Of a stretch of 45,253 nt of DNA, positions 26,059 to 38,229 are shown piece by piece. Within the stretch, counting starts at the first letter, position 1; each line of letters opens with the position of its first letter. Position numbers and translations under genes: made by a program. The notes beneath the pieces were generated by a model. The model made no database searches, had not been told where the DNA came from, and saw nothing but the letters and a program-made list of their open reading frames with translations. This stretch comes from Myxococcota bacterium (GTDB taxonomy: Bacteria > Myxococcota_A > Polyangia > Polyangiales > Polyangiaceae): contig CAUJFL010000106.1 in NCBI GenBank assembly GCA_963169165.1, positions 1-45,253 of the forward strand, in the 5' to 3' direction.

Positions 26059-27543
26059 TCACTTCGCGTCCCGCCCGGTGGCGTGGTCGAGGCGGATGCG
26101 CGAGACGCGCTGATCGATGCGCGCGGCGACGGCGGCCAGCTTCGCGCGGAAGAGGTTGGCCTCGGCGTCGGACAGCTCGACGCTCGTGCCCTGCCCCGCG
26201 CGGTACAGCTCGCGCCGCACGCGGTAGGCCTCGGTGGCGGCGGTGATACCGAGCGCGGTCGAGTCGACGGACGCGTCGGCCGTGCGCACGGCGAGCGCCG
26301 CGTGCGTGACCTCGACCACCACCGCGTCGCGCACGCGCGATCGCTCGGCCCGCAGCTTGGCCGCGCTGGCGTCGAGCTCGGCGCCCTGGGCGCGCCCCGC
26401 GAACGCGTCGTTGGGCGACCACGTCATCTGCAGTCCGACGTCCCAGGTCGTGCGGAACTTCTGCTCGACCGGCTGGTAGCGAGTGTTCGGGTTCGAGTAG
26501 ATGAGGTCGCCGAACGCGTCGAGGCGCGGCAGCTGGGCAGCCCGCACAGCCTTGGCGCTCGCGACCAGCGCGGCCTCGTTGGCGCCGAGCGCGCGCAGAT
26601 CGGGGCGCGACGCGACCGCCTCCTCGCGCAGCTCGGCGAGGTTGACCGTGGCGGGAGGCAGCGGGACCGTGACGTCTTCGCCGAGCGGGATGGCCTCGCC
26701 CTCGGGCGTCCGCGTCAGCATGCGCAGCTGCGCCTCGGCGACGCCGACGAGCTCCTCGGCCTGGTCCTCGGCGAGCTTGCCCTGCGCGAGCGCGGCTTCG
26801 GCGGCGAGCACGTCGGCCTTCGACGCCTTGCCTACCTTCAGCAGCGCCTCGGCGTCGCGCTTGCGCTCGGCCGCGACCTCGACCTGCTGCGCGAGGACCT
26901 CGCGCTGCCCGAGCGCCTTCACCCAGTCATAGTACGCGATCTTCGCGTCGGCCTTGACCTTGGCCTCGGCCGCCACGCGCTCGAGGCGCGCGGCGTCTTC
27001 ACCGCGGTGCGCGGCGGACAGCGCCGGGCTCGCGCGAAACAGGTAGTCGGACAGCGGGACCGTCAGCGTCGCCTGGAACAACCAGTTGTCGAGGAGGATG
27101 GGGAACCGAAACGCCGCGGCGACCAGCGGCGTGTTGGCAGGCACCGGACCAGGCTTGGCCGGCTTGCCGTCGGGGCCGATCGCGCTGACGATCGTGAACC
27201 CGCTGGGCGGCGCCGAGACCGGCGACAGCCGCGTGTAGCGCGCGGTGCCCGCGAGCCTCGGCAAGAACTGGATCAGCGCCTGATCGGCCTTGGCGGCGGC
27301 GGTCCGCATCGCCTCGCGCTTGGCCGCGACGTCGTAGCTGCTGCCGTGCGCGCGCGTCGCCGCGGTCTCGGCCGTCCACCCGCCCGGGCGCGGGAGGATG
27401 CGCGCCTCGCGCGCTGCGGCGGTGTTGACCCGATCGGGCGCCTTGGGGGCCGCCTCCGGCGGGTCCGCGGCGAGGCCCGGCGCGGCCGTGAGCGCGAACG
27501 TGAGCGCGGTGGAGAGGATGAGTTGGGATCGCATGAGTTTCAT
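26059..27543 (-). CDS. TolC-family outer membrane efflux protein
   Basis: A 494-residue outer-membrane channel. The signal peptide MKLMRSQLILSTALTFALTA ends around PGLAA. Two long alpha-helical repeats (rich in Ala, Glu and Lys) contain AQQVEVAAERKRDAEALLKVG and ITAATEAYRVRRELYRAGQG, the duplicated OEP helices of TolC/OprM proteins. There is no lipobox Cys, so it is TolC-like and not an OprM lipoprotein. ATG 27543 lies 14 bases after the RND gene stop. It completes the tripartite pump and is the last gene of the tetR-MFP-RND operon. Confidence 0.93.
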   Translation of the reverse strand: MKLMRSQLILSTALTFALTAAPGLAADPPEAAPKAPDRVNTAAAREARILPRPGGWTAETAATRAHGSSYDVAAKREAMRTAAAKADQALIQFLPRLAGTARYTRLSPVSAPPSGFTIVSAIGPDGKPAKPGPVPANTPLVAAAFRFPILLDNWLFQATLTVPLSDYLFRASPALSAAHRGEDAARLERVAAEAKVKADAKIAYYDWVKALGQREVLAQQVEVAAERKRDAEALLKVGKASKADVLAAEAALAQGKLAEDQAEELVGVAEAQLRMLTRTPEGEAIPLGEDVTVPLPPATVNLAELREEAVASRPDLRALGANEAALVASAKAVRAAQLPRLDAFGDLIYSNPNTRYQPVEQKFRTTWDVGLQMTWSPNDAFAGRAQGAELDASAAKLRAERSRVRDAVVVEVTHAALAVRTADASVDSTALGITAATEAYRVRRELYRAGQGTSVELSDAEANLFRAKLAAVAARIDQRVSRIRLDHATGRDAK

Positions 27544-27557
27544 TGGAAAGAGGTCGC

Positions 27558-30674
<3,117 letters not shown>

Positions 30675-31875
30675 GGCGGTAAGCCCCCCGGCGCGACGTC
30701 GGCGCCGTCGCGTAGCTCTGACAGGTTGGACGTCGCGACCTCTTCGTCGACGGTGACGCCGGTGACGGCGACGCTCTGCTCGACGCGCAGCCCGGCCTTG
30801 ACGAGGCGCTCCTCGACCTTGGCGCCCTTCTTCACGTACACGCGCGACGACGCGCCGGTCGAGCCGACCGCGGAGACGGGGACGAAGACGCCCTTCTCGC
30901 GCAGATCGGGGACGGCGACGCGCGCCCGCGCGAACAGGCCGGGCTTCAGCTTGCCGTCGGCGTTGGGCAGCGTGGCCTCTACCGGGAGCGTGCGCGACAG
31001 CGCGCGGAGGCTCGCGCCGACGCGCGTGATCGAGCCCGAGAAGACCTGCCCGGGGAACGCGGCGACCTCGACCTCGACCTTCTTGCCGATGGCGATCTTG
31101 CCGATGTCCTCCTCGGCGACGTCGAGCTTGAGGCGCAGCGGATCGTCGGCGACGACCACGAGCACGACCCGCCCGACCTGGGCGAACTCGCCGACGGCCA
31201 CGCGACGCTCGGCGATCGCGCCGTCGAACGGCGCCCGCACGACGCCGTCGGAGACCTGCTTGCTCGCGATCCCTGCCTGCGCGGAGGCCGCGTGCATCCC
31301 GGCGTACGCGGCCCGCGCCGCGCCGAGCGCCGCCGCGTGCTGGGCGCGCGCCTGCTCTGCGCGGCTCCGCGCGGTGTCCCACGTCGCGACCGGCGCGGCG
31401 CCGCTGTCGACGAGCGATTTCGCGCGCGCGGCGTCCTGCTCGGCCAGATCGGCGGCCTCCTTGGCGGCCTTCACCTCGGGGACGAGGTCGGGATCGAAGA
31501 CCTTGGCCGAGTCGAACGCGAGCCGCTCGCGCGCCTGCGTGACCGTCGCGCCGGCCTGCGCCGCGCGCAGCGACGCCTCGCGGGTGTCGAGGCGGACGAG
31601 CGGATCGCCCTTCTTCACGCGGGTACCGATGTCGACGAGCACCTCCGACACGCGCCCGGCCACCTGGGTCGCGACCTGGCTCTCCTCGTCGGCGGCGAGC
31701 GTGCCGGACAGCTCGACGAACACGGGGATGTCGCGCGCCACCGCCCGCGCGAACGTCGTCGTCACGGGCTTGCTGGCGGCCGCGCGCGCGGCGTCGCCGA
31801 CAGGCCCGGGCTTGCGGCGGCACCCCGTGAGCGCGACGGCCGCGACGAAGACGAACGACATGGATCTCAAGCTGG

Positions 31876-32559
31876 TCATGGTTTTCTCCGGGGCGCCCGC
31901 TTCTGCGTGGGCTTCGATCGAGTCGGATTCGCGCGCTCTTTCGCGCGGCGCGCGGACGCCGGTGGCGCGCCGCTCGCGTCGGTGACGAAGCTCCTGAAGA
32001 ACGCGAGCCGCGCCTCGAGGAACTCGTCGGACGACGGGTGGAGCCCCGTCATCATCTCGGCCATCTGCGGGATCGCGTACGGCCACATCACCATCGCCAT
32101 CATCGACAGCGCGAGGTGCGGGGGCGCAGCCGTCGGGAAGAAGCCGTTCGCCTGCATCCGCCCCACGAGACACACGCCATCGGCGCACTTCGACTTGCGC
32201 GCGTCCCGGCCGATCACGGGGCGCTGGGTGTGCTCGAGGGCCTCCCACATCAGGAAGCGCACCCACTCGGGGTCTCCGTGCATCTCGCGCTGGAACATCT
32301 CGAACGTCTTGAACGGGTCTCCGGGCGCAGCCGCCATCGACGCGCCCCGGCGATCGAGGCGGTCCTGCAGCACGGCGGCGTAGAGGGCGTCCTTGTGGCC
32401 GTAGTAGTGGTAGAGCATCCGCTTGTTGACGCCCGCCGCCGCCGCGATCGCGTCGACGCGCGCGCCGGCGAACCCCCGGGACGCGAACTCGGCCAGCGCC
32501 GCGGCGAGGATGCGAGCCCTCGTACGCTCGGGGTCGCGGGTGCGGTCGACGGGTGCCAT
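31876..32559 (-). CDS. TetR-family repressor of the efflux operon
   Basis: A 227-residue regulator. The N-terminal helix-turn-helix is typical: [20 protein letters not shown], then [29 protein letters not shown]. The C-terminal domain binds an inducer and has an unusually basic tail ([14 protein letters not shown]). ATG 32559 was preferred over ATG 32571 because the second lies inside the operator palindrome. It is the first gene of the operon, overlapping the adaptor by ATGA, so it would repress itself and the pump. Confidence 0.94.
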   Translation of the reverse strand: MAPVDRTRDPERTRARILAAALAEFASRGFAGARVDAIAAAAGVNKRMLYHYYGHKDALYAAVLQDRLDRRGASMAAAPGDPFKTFEMFQREMHGDPEWVRFLMWEALEHTQRPVIGRDARKSKCADGVCLVGRMQANGFFPTAAPPHLALSMMAMVMWPYAIPQMAEMMTGLHPSSDEFLEARLAFFRSFVTDASGAPPASARRAKERANPTRSKPTQKRAPRRKP

Positions 32560-32563
32560 CGAA

Positions 32564-32583
32564 GTAACCATCCGGTTAGTTAC
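32564..32583. promoter_or_regulatory. Palindromic TetR-type operator
   Basis: The 20-base sequence begins GTAAC and ends GTTAC, and it contains the inverted pair TAACC (32565-32569) and GGTTA (32574-32578). It lies 5 bases upstream of the tetR ATG. This is the usual size and position for an autoregulatory TetR site. Confidence 0.65.
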
Positions 32584-32601
32584 ATCCCTGCACGAGGTCA
32601 A
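32573..32601 (-). promoter_or_regulatory. Candidate promoter of the efflux operon
   Basis: On the minus strand TTGACC (32596-32601) is followed after 17 bases by TAACCG (32573-32578). The -10 is weak and is covered by the operator, which fits repression. The transcription start would then lie at or within a few bases of the tetR ATG. Confidence 0.4.
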
Positions 32602-32636
32602 GAGCCGCGTTCGTGAAAAAGAGTTAGGTCGCGCCC

Positions 32637-33278
32637 GTGAACCTCGACGATGCGCGCGCGCCGCTGTGTTTGGTGGGGATGTCCGGGATCGGCAAGAGCT
32701 TCTGGGCGAAGCGGCTCGTGGACGCGGGCTGGACGAGGCACGACTGCGACGGCGACATCGCGGCGCGCCTCTCCGAGCTCGTCACGCCCGACGAGGGAGA
32801 GGAGCCCGTGCGCGCGCTGGGTCGCTGGATGGGCATGCCGTATTCGTCGGGCTACGACGCCCGCGAGGCGCGCTACCTCGCCCTCGAGGAGGAGGTCACG
32901 CGGCGCGGGTGCGACGCGGCGACGGGTGCTCGCCACGTGATCGACTGCACCGGCAGCGTCGTCTATCTGTCGCCCGCGCTGCGCGAGCGGCTCGCGCGAG
33001 CGACGCGCGTCGTGTACCTCGCGACGCCCGAGGCGCGCACGCAGGCGATGCTCGCGCGTTACCTCGCCGAGCCGAAGCCGGTCGTGTGGGGCGGCGCCTA
33101 CGCACGGCGCGCCGGCGAGGACGAGCGGGCGGCCCTGTCTCGGAGCTATGGTGAGCTGCTGCGCGCGCGCGACCTCAAGTACCGCGCGCTCGCGCACGTG
33201 ACGCTCGATGGGGGCGAGCTGGAGGCGCGCGCGCCGAGCCTCGACGCGTTCGTCGCGGCGTGCGGGGTCGAGCGGTGA
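32637..33278 (+). CDS. Shikimate-kinase-like P-loop protein
   Basis: A 213-residue P-loop kinase fold. Walker A is VGMSGIGKSF, and HDCDGDI gives the Asp-x-Asp seen at the shikimate site. REARYLALEEEV and RSYGELLRARDLKYRALA recall the substrate Arg and the C-terminal R-x-x-x-Y motif. The Gly-Gly-Gly shikimate loop is replaced by IDCTGSVVYLSP, and the protein is about 40 residues longer than AroK. It may be a diverged shikimate kinase or act on another small alcohol. GTG 32637 is used. It is divergent from tetR across a 77-base region. Confidence 0.75.
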   Translation: MNLDDARAPLCLVGMSGIGKSFWAKRLVDAGWTRHDCDGDIAARLSELVTPDEGEEPVRALGRWMGMPYSSGYDAREARYLALEEEVTRRGCDAATGARHVIDCTGSVVYLSPALRERLARATRVVYLATPEARTQAMLARYLAEPKPVVWGGAYARRAGEDERAALSRSYGELLRARDLKYRALAHVTLDGGELEARAPSLDAFVAACGVER

Positions 33279-33282
33279 GAGC

Positions 33283-34956
33283 TCAGCGCTTGACGGCGTC
33301 GCGCACCGAGCGCGCGCCGGCCGCCGCCGAGACGGCGCGGGTGTGCCAGCGCGGGTCCGTGATACGCGCAGCGGCGGCGTCGTAGCGCTTCGCGAGCTCG
33401 TCCCAGAACGACGCGGGCGCGTCGTGGGGCGCCGTCAGCTCGCGGAGCACCGCGGCGTCGTACGCGGCGAGCCCGGCGAGCGGCTCTTCGCCCTTTGCGA
33501 GCTGCTCGAGCGCGCGAGGGTCTCCGAGCGAGAGCGCGCGATCTGGCGCGCGTCGCATCATCGTCGCGGCGTTCTCGGGCCCGCCCCGGAGCGCGAGCGC
33601 GAGCGCGAGCAGGAAGCCATCTTCTCCGGTGTGCGGCGCCTCGCGCATCAGCGTCGCGGCCTCGTCGAAATCGAACGCGCGCCAGTAGAGCTGACCGAGG
33701 CGCAGCCGCAGCGTCGCCGCGAGCCGCCGGGCCTCCGGCGACCTCGGGGAAGCCATGGCGCGCCGCGCGGGGCCGGGGACGCCTCGCTGCGCGAGCGCGA
33801 GCAGCATCGCGTCGTCGGCGGTGAGCTCTGGAGCCAGCACGACCGCCGAGTAGAAGGTCGGCAGCGCGAGCGCGAGGCGCTGGTCGACCGTGGCGGCCTT
33901 CAGCTCGACGGTCGGCGGCAACCACAGCGCGTCGAGCGCGTCGACGCGTCGCCCGCCGTACATCTTCGCGAGCTGCGCGCGGGCGCGCGTGACGCGCGGA
34001 TCGGAGAGCGCGCCGACCGCGGCGAAGTCTCCGAGCGCCACGAGCACCGCGTCGCGGCCCCGCGCCTTGCGCGGATCGAGCGCCTCCTCGAGCGCGCCCT
34101 CGTACACGCCGCGCAGCTCGGGATCGCGCGCGAGCTCGTCAGGCACGGGCACCGCGCGCAGCGCGTCGACCATCCTGAGATCGGCCATCCCCGCCTCGAG
34201 CGCCGCGAGGGCACGCCCGTAGAACGACAGCCGCTGCGCGGCGCGGCTGGTCTCCTCGACCGCGCTGGATTGCTCGATGAGCCACGTCGCCACCGGGCCC
34301 TTGATGTGCTCGAGCACCCGCTGCTTGTCGTAGGGTGGCGCGAGCGTGGGCGGCGGGACCGGGAGGCGCGAGAGGCGCGCGGCGACGACGTGTCCCTGGA
34401 GCGCGCCGACGACGAGCGGCGAGAACGACGTGTCTGCCCTCGACAGCGTCGTCGCGACGAGGACGTCGCCGCACGCCGCAGGCGCGAGCTCGGCGCGGAG
34501 CGCGCGGACGACGCCCTTCGGCAGGCCCGCGCAGGACTCCAGCGCGCCCAAGCGCGCCTGCAACCGGGCGGGCGGAGCGCTCAGCGCGTCGACGAGCGCG
34601 GCGTGCGCGCGGGCCGCGTCGGCGCACGCGGGGGCAGGGTCCGACCGCTGCCCGACCAGCGCGTCGCAGAGCTTGGGAGCCGCAGGGACGCTGGCCGGCG
34701 CGGACGGGAGCGCGGCGGCGGCGAGCTCGCTCGACGGCAACGCCATCAGGTGCGCGGGCTCGGAGCGCAGCTCGAGCGGCACGCTGAACGGCTCGCGCCC
34801 GAGCTCGAGCGGAGCCTCGCGCGGAGCCTGGACATGTGTCTCGGCCGACGGTGTCGCGCCAGCCGCGATCGGCGCGCGCACAGGTGGAGCCGCGGCCGCG
34901 CCACAGCCGGTCAGCCCCACGAACGACGCCACGAGCAGCCAACGCCACCGGCTCAT
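33283..34956 (-). CDS. Hypothetical large lipoprotein, helical
   Basis: A 557-residue lipoprotein with signal MSRWRWLLVASFVGLTGC (lipobox LTGC, Cys 18). A Pro/Ala-rich linker follows for about 80 residues. The rest is Ala/Leu/Arg-rich and predicted helical, with repeat-like helices (LGQLYWRAFDFDEAATLMRE, ALALALRGGPENAATMMR) that suggest TPR- or alpha-solenoid-like packing without a clear repeat consensus. It lies 44 bases downstream of the E1 alpha gene on the same strand and may be co-transcribed. The stop is 4 bases from the convergent kinase-like gene. Function unknown. Confidence 0.78.
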   Translation of the reverse strand: MSRWRWLLVASFVGLTGCGAAAAPPVRAPIAAGATPSAETHVQAPREAPLELGREPFSVPLELRSEPAHLMALPSSELAAAALPSAPASVPAAPKLCDALVGQRSDPAPACADAARAHAALVDALSAPPARLQARLGALESCAGLPKGVVRALRAELAPAACGDVLVATTLSRADTSFSPLVVGALQGHVVAARLSRLPVPPPTLAPPYDKQRVLEHIKGPVATWLIEQSSAVEETSRAAQRLSFYGRALAALEAGMADLRMVDALRAVPVPDELARDPELRGVYEGALEEALDPRKARGRDAVLVALGDFAAVGALSDPRVTRARAQLAKMYGGRRVDALDALWLPPTVELKAATVDQRLALALPTFYSAVVLAPELTADDAMLLALAQRGVPGPARRAMASPRSPEARRLAATLRLRLGQLYWRAFDFDEAATLMREAPHTGEDGFLLALALALRGGPENAATMMRRAPDRALSLGDPRALEQLAKGEEPLAGLAAYDAAVLRELTAPHDAPASFWDELAKRYDAAAARITDPRWHTRAVSAAAGARSVRDAVKR

Positions 34957-35000
34957 CGCTCCTCCGACCGCGCGCCCCGTGGGAAGTTCCGTGAGGACGT

Positions 35001-36116
35001 TCAGTGCGGGCTCTCCGCCTTCGGCACCTGGCTCAGCGCGGCGCGCTGCTCGAGCAGCGGCCAGGTCGGCGACGCGTACACGTCTTCGAACAGCTGCTCG
35101 CGCGAGGGCGGCGGCGCGGGCTCGACCTCGTCGATCGCGCGCTCCACCTCGGCCTTCAGCTCGTCGTCGAGCGCGGCGAGCGCGGCGTCGTCGAGCAGGC
35201 CGGCGCGCCGCAGGTAGCGCTCGAGGCGATCGAGCGGATCCTTCCTGGCCCAGCTCTCGACCTCCTCGTTGGAGCGGTATCGCGTGGGATCGTCGCTGGT
35301 CGAGTGCGCGCCCATTCGATAGGTGACGCACTCGATGAAGCTCGGGCCCCCGCCGTCGCGCGCGCGCGCCGCGGCGTCGCGCACCGCGACGTAGACCGCG
35401 AGCACGTCGTTGCCGTCGACGCGCACGCTCGGCACCCCGTATGCGCGGCCCTTCACGGCGATCGTGGCGCTCGCGGTCTGCTTGGCCGTGGGGACGCTGA
35501 TCGACCAGTGGTTGTTCTGGCAGATGATCAGGCACGGCGCCGCGAAGCGCGCCGCGAACGTCATCGCGTTATGAAAATCAGGTTGACTGGTCGCGCCGTC
35601 TCCCGAGAAACCGACGGCGATCTCTCGCTTGCCCGCGCGCTGCATCGCCATCGCGCACCCGACGGCCTGCGGGATCTGCGGGCCGATGCAGCTCGACCAC
35701 GACACCTGGTTCACCGAGCGCCCGCTCATGTGCGACGGCATCTGGCGGCCCTTGAGCAGATCCCTCGAGTTGCCGAACACCTGCGCGATGTAGCTCGTCA
35801 GCGCGAAGCCCCGCACCAGCATGATCGCGCTCTCGCGCAGCGCAGGGAACACCCAGTCGTCGGGCGAGAGCGCGAGGCCGACCGCGATGGGCGTGGCCTC
35901 TTGTCCGGTACACGAGCCATAGAAGCCCACGCGGCCCTGGCGCTGCAGCACGACCATGCGCGCCTCGAGCACGCGCAAGCGCCGCATCTGCCGGTGCATC
36001 GCGCCGAGCTGCTCGGGCGACAGGAACGGATCGTTCGCCGGATCCGCGCTGCCGTCGTCGCGCAGCACTCGGAACAGTCCAGCGTCGGGGCCCTCGGGGA
36101 TCGGCACGCGGAGCAT
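35001..36116 (-). CDS. Branched-chain/pyruvate dehydrogenase E1 alpha subunit
   Basis: A 371-residue thiamine-diphosphate enzyme subunit that decarboxylates a 2-oxo acid. The TPP motif runs from GDGATSQPDFHNAM to ICQNN. GFYGSCTGQEA, RESAIMLVRGF and TYRMGAHSTSDDPTRYR resemble the branched-chain 2-oxo acid dehydrogenase E1 alpha (BkdA) more than PdhA, by the phosphorylation-loop-like HSTSDDPTRYR. The start is ATG 36116. E1 beta, E2 and E3 normally lie next to it, but the neighbours are lipoproteins, so this is an orphan subunit here. Confidence 0.92.
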   Translation of the reverse strand: MLRVPIPEGPDAGLFRVLRDDGSADPANDPFLSPEQLGAMHRQMRRLRVLEARMVVLQRQGRVGFYGSCTGQEATPIAVGLALSPDDWVFPALRESAIMLVRGFALTSYIAQVFGNSRDLLKGRQMPSHMSGRSVNQVSWSSCIGPQIPQAVGCAMAMQRAGKREIAVGFSGDGATSQPDFHNAMTFAARFAAPCLIICQNNHWSISVPTAKQTASATIAVKGRAYGVPSVRVDGNDVLAVYVAVRDAAARARDGGGPSFIECVTYRMGAHSTSDDPTRYRSNEEVESWARKDPLDRLERYLRRAGLLDDAALAALDDELKAEVERAIDEVEPAPPPSREQLFEDVYASPTWPLLEQRAALSQVPKAESPH

Positions 36117-36182
36117 GGCGCTCGCGTCTACACCACCGGAGGGCGCACGGCGAGCGAGCGCTGAGGCTCGCGGCGAGGGTCG

Positions 36183-36443
36183 TCAGTGAGACGCGGTCGG
36201 CGCGGCGGGCGGCGGGCGCACCGCCGAGGGGTTCAGCAGGAGCGGGCGGAGGTTCGGGCGGAGGTTCACGCGGCGCAGCGCCGCGGTGTCGATGGACGCG
36301 CTGCCCGCGGGGTGGGTGGGGCGCGCGCCGGGCTCGCCACCCGCCCCCGCGGTGGAGGGCTCGGACGACGACGTGCAGCGGCACGCCGGAACGAGCGACG
36401 CGCCACACGACAGAACCAGGACGAGCGCGGGGCGGGGCACCAT
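36183..36443 (-). CDS. Small hypothetical lipoprotein
   Basis: An 86-residue protein. MVPRPALVLVLSCGASLVPAC is a likely lipoprotein signal (lipobox VPAC), followed by a Ser/Gly/Pro linker and a tail with NLRPNLRPLLLNPSAVRPPP. AAGGA lies 4-8 bases before the ATG at 36443. The gene begins 10 bases after the intrinsic terminator of the upstream lipoprotein gene, so little room remains for a separate promoter. No family recognised. Confidence 0.6.
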   Translation of the reverse strand: MVPRPALVLVLSCGASLVPACRCTSSSEPSTAGAGGEPGARPTHPAGSASIDTAALRRVNLRPNLRPLLLNPSAVRPPPAAPTASH

Positions 36444-36453
36444 GATCCTTCAC

Positions 36454-36498
36454 AAAAAGCGCGACGGCGCGCCGGTCTTCACCGACGCGCCGTCGTGC
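36454..36498 (-). terminator. Strong intrinsic terminator
   Basis: Arms 36459-36476 and 36481-36498 are 18 bases long with two imperfect pairs and a four-base loop. On the minus strand the stem is followed by TTTTT (36454-36458). It follows the stop of the Cys-rich lipoprotein gene (36521) by about 22 bases and is the best terminator in the window. Confidence 0.85.
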
Positions 36499-36520
36499 GA
36501 GGCCCGTGGACCTCGGGCTA

Positions 36521-38119
36521 TCAGCCGCCCGCGCCCGCGTCGCCGGCCGCGCCAGCGGCCGCGCCGCCCGCGCCCGCGTCGCCAGCACCGCCCGCACCGG
36601 CAGCCGCGCCACCAGCGCCAGCCGCGGAGCCGCCCGCGCCAGCCGCGGAGCCGCCCGCGCCAGCGGCCGCGCCGCCGGCACCAGCCGCGCCACCAGCGCC
36701 GCCCGCGCCGCCGCCGCCCACGCAGCCAGGCGAGCCCTTCGGCTTGAGGCCGGTCGGCTTGTGGTCGAGGCAGAACTTGCCGCTGAGCTCGGGGACGTCC
36801 TGGCAGGTGTTGCCGCCGGTGTTGGGCGTGCCGTCACTCTTCATGCACTTCCCGCCGGTGCAGCTGTCACCCATCTCGCAGTCCGCCGCCGTCTTGCACG
36901 TGTAGGTGCAGTCGTCGTTGGTCTGGCACTCGCTCGAGATGACGCAGATCGGGATGGTCTGGTTGCCAGACTTGAAGCTGCGCACGAACGAGCCGGCCTC
37001 CCAGCCGCAGTCGTTGTCGGAGGTCGCGCTGGTCGCGAACCAGCCGCAGACCGCCTGGTCGCCGCTGCCGACGTCGACGCGGTCCTCGCCGTCGTAGCCG
37101 TACAGGTTGTACAGGCCACAGAACGCCTCGGAGCCGTTGAGCCCGTCACACGCCGCGGTGTTGCCGGCGGAGCAGGGATCCATGCAGATGCCGATCTTCT
37201 GCTTGTCGGCGGGGGCATCGGAGCCGTAGATGCTGACGCAGAGGCCCTCGCACTGCTTGACGGGCTCGCCGCTCGCGTCCTTCAACGTCGGGTCGCACTT
37301 CGTCTCGTGCTGCTGGCACTTGGTGCCCTTGGGGATGCAGCCGCCCGACGCGAGGTCGCACTTGTAGCCCGACTTGCACGACGTGTCGTCGGTGCAGAGC
37401 GGACGGCAGAAGCCCATCGGGACCTGCTGGCCGTCGATCTCGGCGCGGATGATCTTCGGCTGGACGTTCGGATCGGTCTCGCTCGCGTGCAGCGGGAAGC
37501 AGGTCACGTCGTCGCGGCCGCGGCACTTGTCCTCGGAGAGCTTGAACTCGAGCTCGGGCGAGCCGTAGGTGCAGAGCTGCACGCAGACACCCTTGGCCTT
37601 GTCGGCGCCGTCGCCGTCGCCGAAGTTGAGGCAGCTCGCGCCGTCGCCGCAGGGGTCGACCTCCGTCGAGTTCGGGTCCGCGATCACCTTCTTCAGGAAG
37701 TCGGTGCAGTCCATCGTGCAGTAGCCGTTGGGCGCGCCGACCCCGAGGAAGTCGGTGCTGTCGGCCTTGAAGCACTTGCCGCCCGTGCCGCAGGTCGCGT
37801 CGCTCGAGCACGCCTTGCCGATGTTCGCGGGCTCGGGGAGCTTCGGCGCGGCCGGGCCGCTGCCGCCGGTCGCCTTGCCGCCCGAGCCGCCGGTCGTCGA
37901 TCCGCCGGCGTTCGTGCCGCCGGTCGAGCTGCCGCCCGAGCCGCCCACCGTGCCGCCCGAGCTGCCGGCCTTGCTCCCGCCCGCGCCGCTCTTGCCGGTG
38001 GTGCCACCAGCGGGCGTCGTGTTCGTGGGCGAGTCGGAGTCGCCGCCGCCACAAGCCACCGCGAGCAGACCGGAGAGGCCCACCGCACCCAACGTCATCC
38101 ACAAGCCACGATTCGACAT
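36521..38119 (-). CDS. Cys-rich lipoprotein with Gly/Ser stalk and Gly/Ala C-terminal tail
   Basis: A 532-residue lipoprotein. The signal MSNRGLWMTLGAVGLSGLLA ends in lipobox LLAVAC, followed by a Gly/Ser/Thr stalk (about 65 residues). The body has many Cys in C-x-x-D-x-x-C-x-x-G-x-x-C spacing (CSSDATCGTGGKC, CTDDTSCKSGYKC, CKTAADCEMGDSC), which suggests disulfide-rich mini-domains. The last 45 residues are almost only Gly and Ala (GGAGGAAGAGGAAAGAGGSA). ATG 38119 has the strong Shine-Dalgarno AGGAGG (38126-38131). Strong initiation and termination signals suggest it is highly expressed. Role unknown; probably surface-exposed. Confidence 0.87.
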   Translation of the reverse strand: MSNRGLWMTLGAVGLSGLLAVACGGGDSDSPTNTTPAGGTTGKSGAGGSKAGSSGGTVGGSGGSSTGGTNAGGSTTGGSGGKATGGSGPAAPKLPEPANIGKACSSDATCGTGGKCFKADSTDFLGVGAPNGYCTMDCTDFLKKVIADPNSTEVDPCGDGASCLNFGDGDGADKAKGVCVQLCTYGSPELEFKLSEDKCRGRDDVTCFPLHASETDPNVQPKIIRAEIDGQQVPMGFCRPLCTDDTSCKSGYKCDLASGGCIPKGTKCQQHETKCDPTLKDASGEPVKQCEGLCVSIYGSDAPADKQKIGICMDPCSAGNTAACDGLNGSEAFCGLYNLYGYDGEDRVDVGSGDQAVCGWFATSATSDNDCGWEAGSFVRSFKSGNQTIPICVISSECQTNDDCTYTCKTAADCEMGDSCTGGKCMKSDGTPNTGGNTCQDVPELSGKFCLDHKPTGLKPKGSPGCVGGGGAGGAGGAAGAGGAAAGAGGSAAGAGGSAAGAGGAAAGAGGAGDAGAGGAAAGAAGDAGAGG

Positions 38120-38125
38120 ACTCAG

Positions 38126-38131
38126 CCTCCT
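38126..38131 (-). promoter_or_regulatory. Strong Shine-Dalgarno AGGAGG
   Basis: Perfect AGGAGG six bases before the ATG at 38119. Most genes in this window have weak or no Shine-Dalgarno, so this one decides the start and marks high translation. The rest of 38132-38229 holds a short imperfect hairpin at about 38205-38222 and no clear -35/-10. Confidence 0.75.
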
Positions 38132-38229
38132 ATGATTGTTCTTCTCGTATCGAGGCCCGACGCGGGCACATCGAAGTTGGTTTTGTTGACCTGCGCCGCT
38201 GCGCCTGATCTCAGGGCGTCTGGGCGTCT

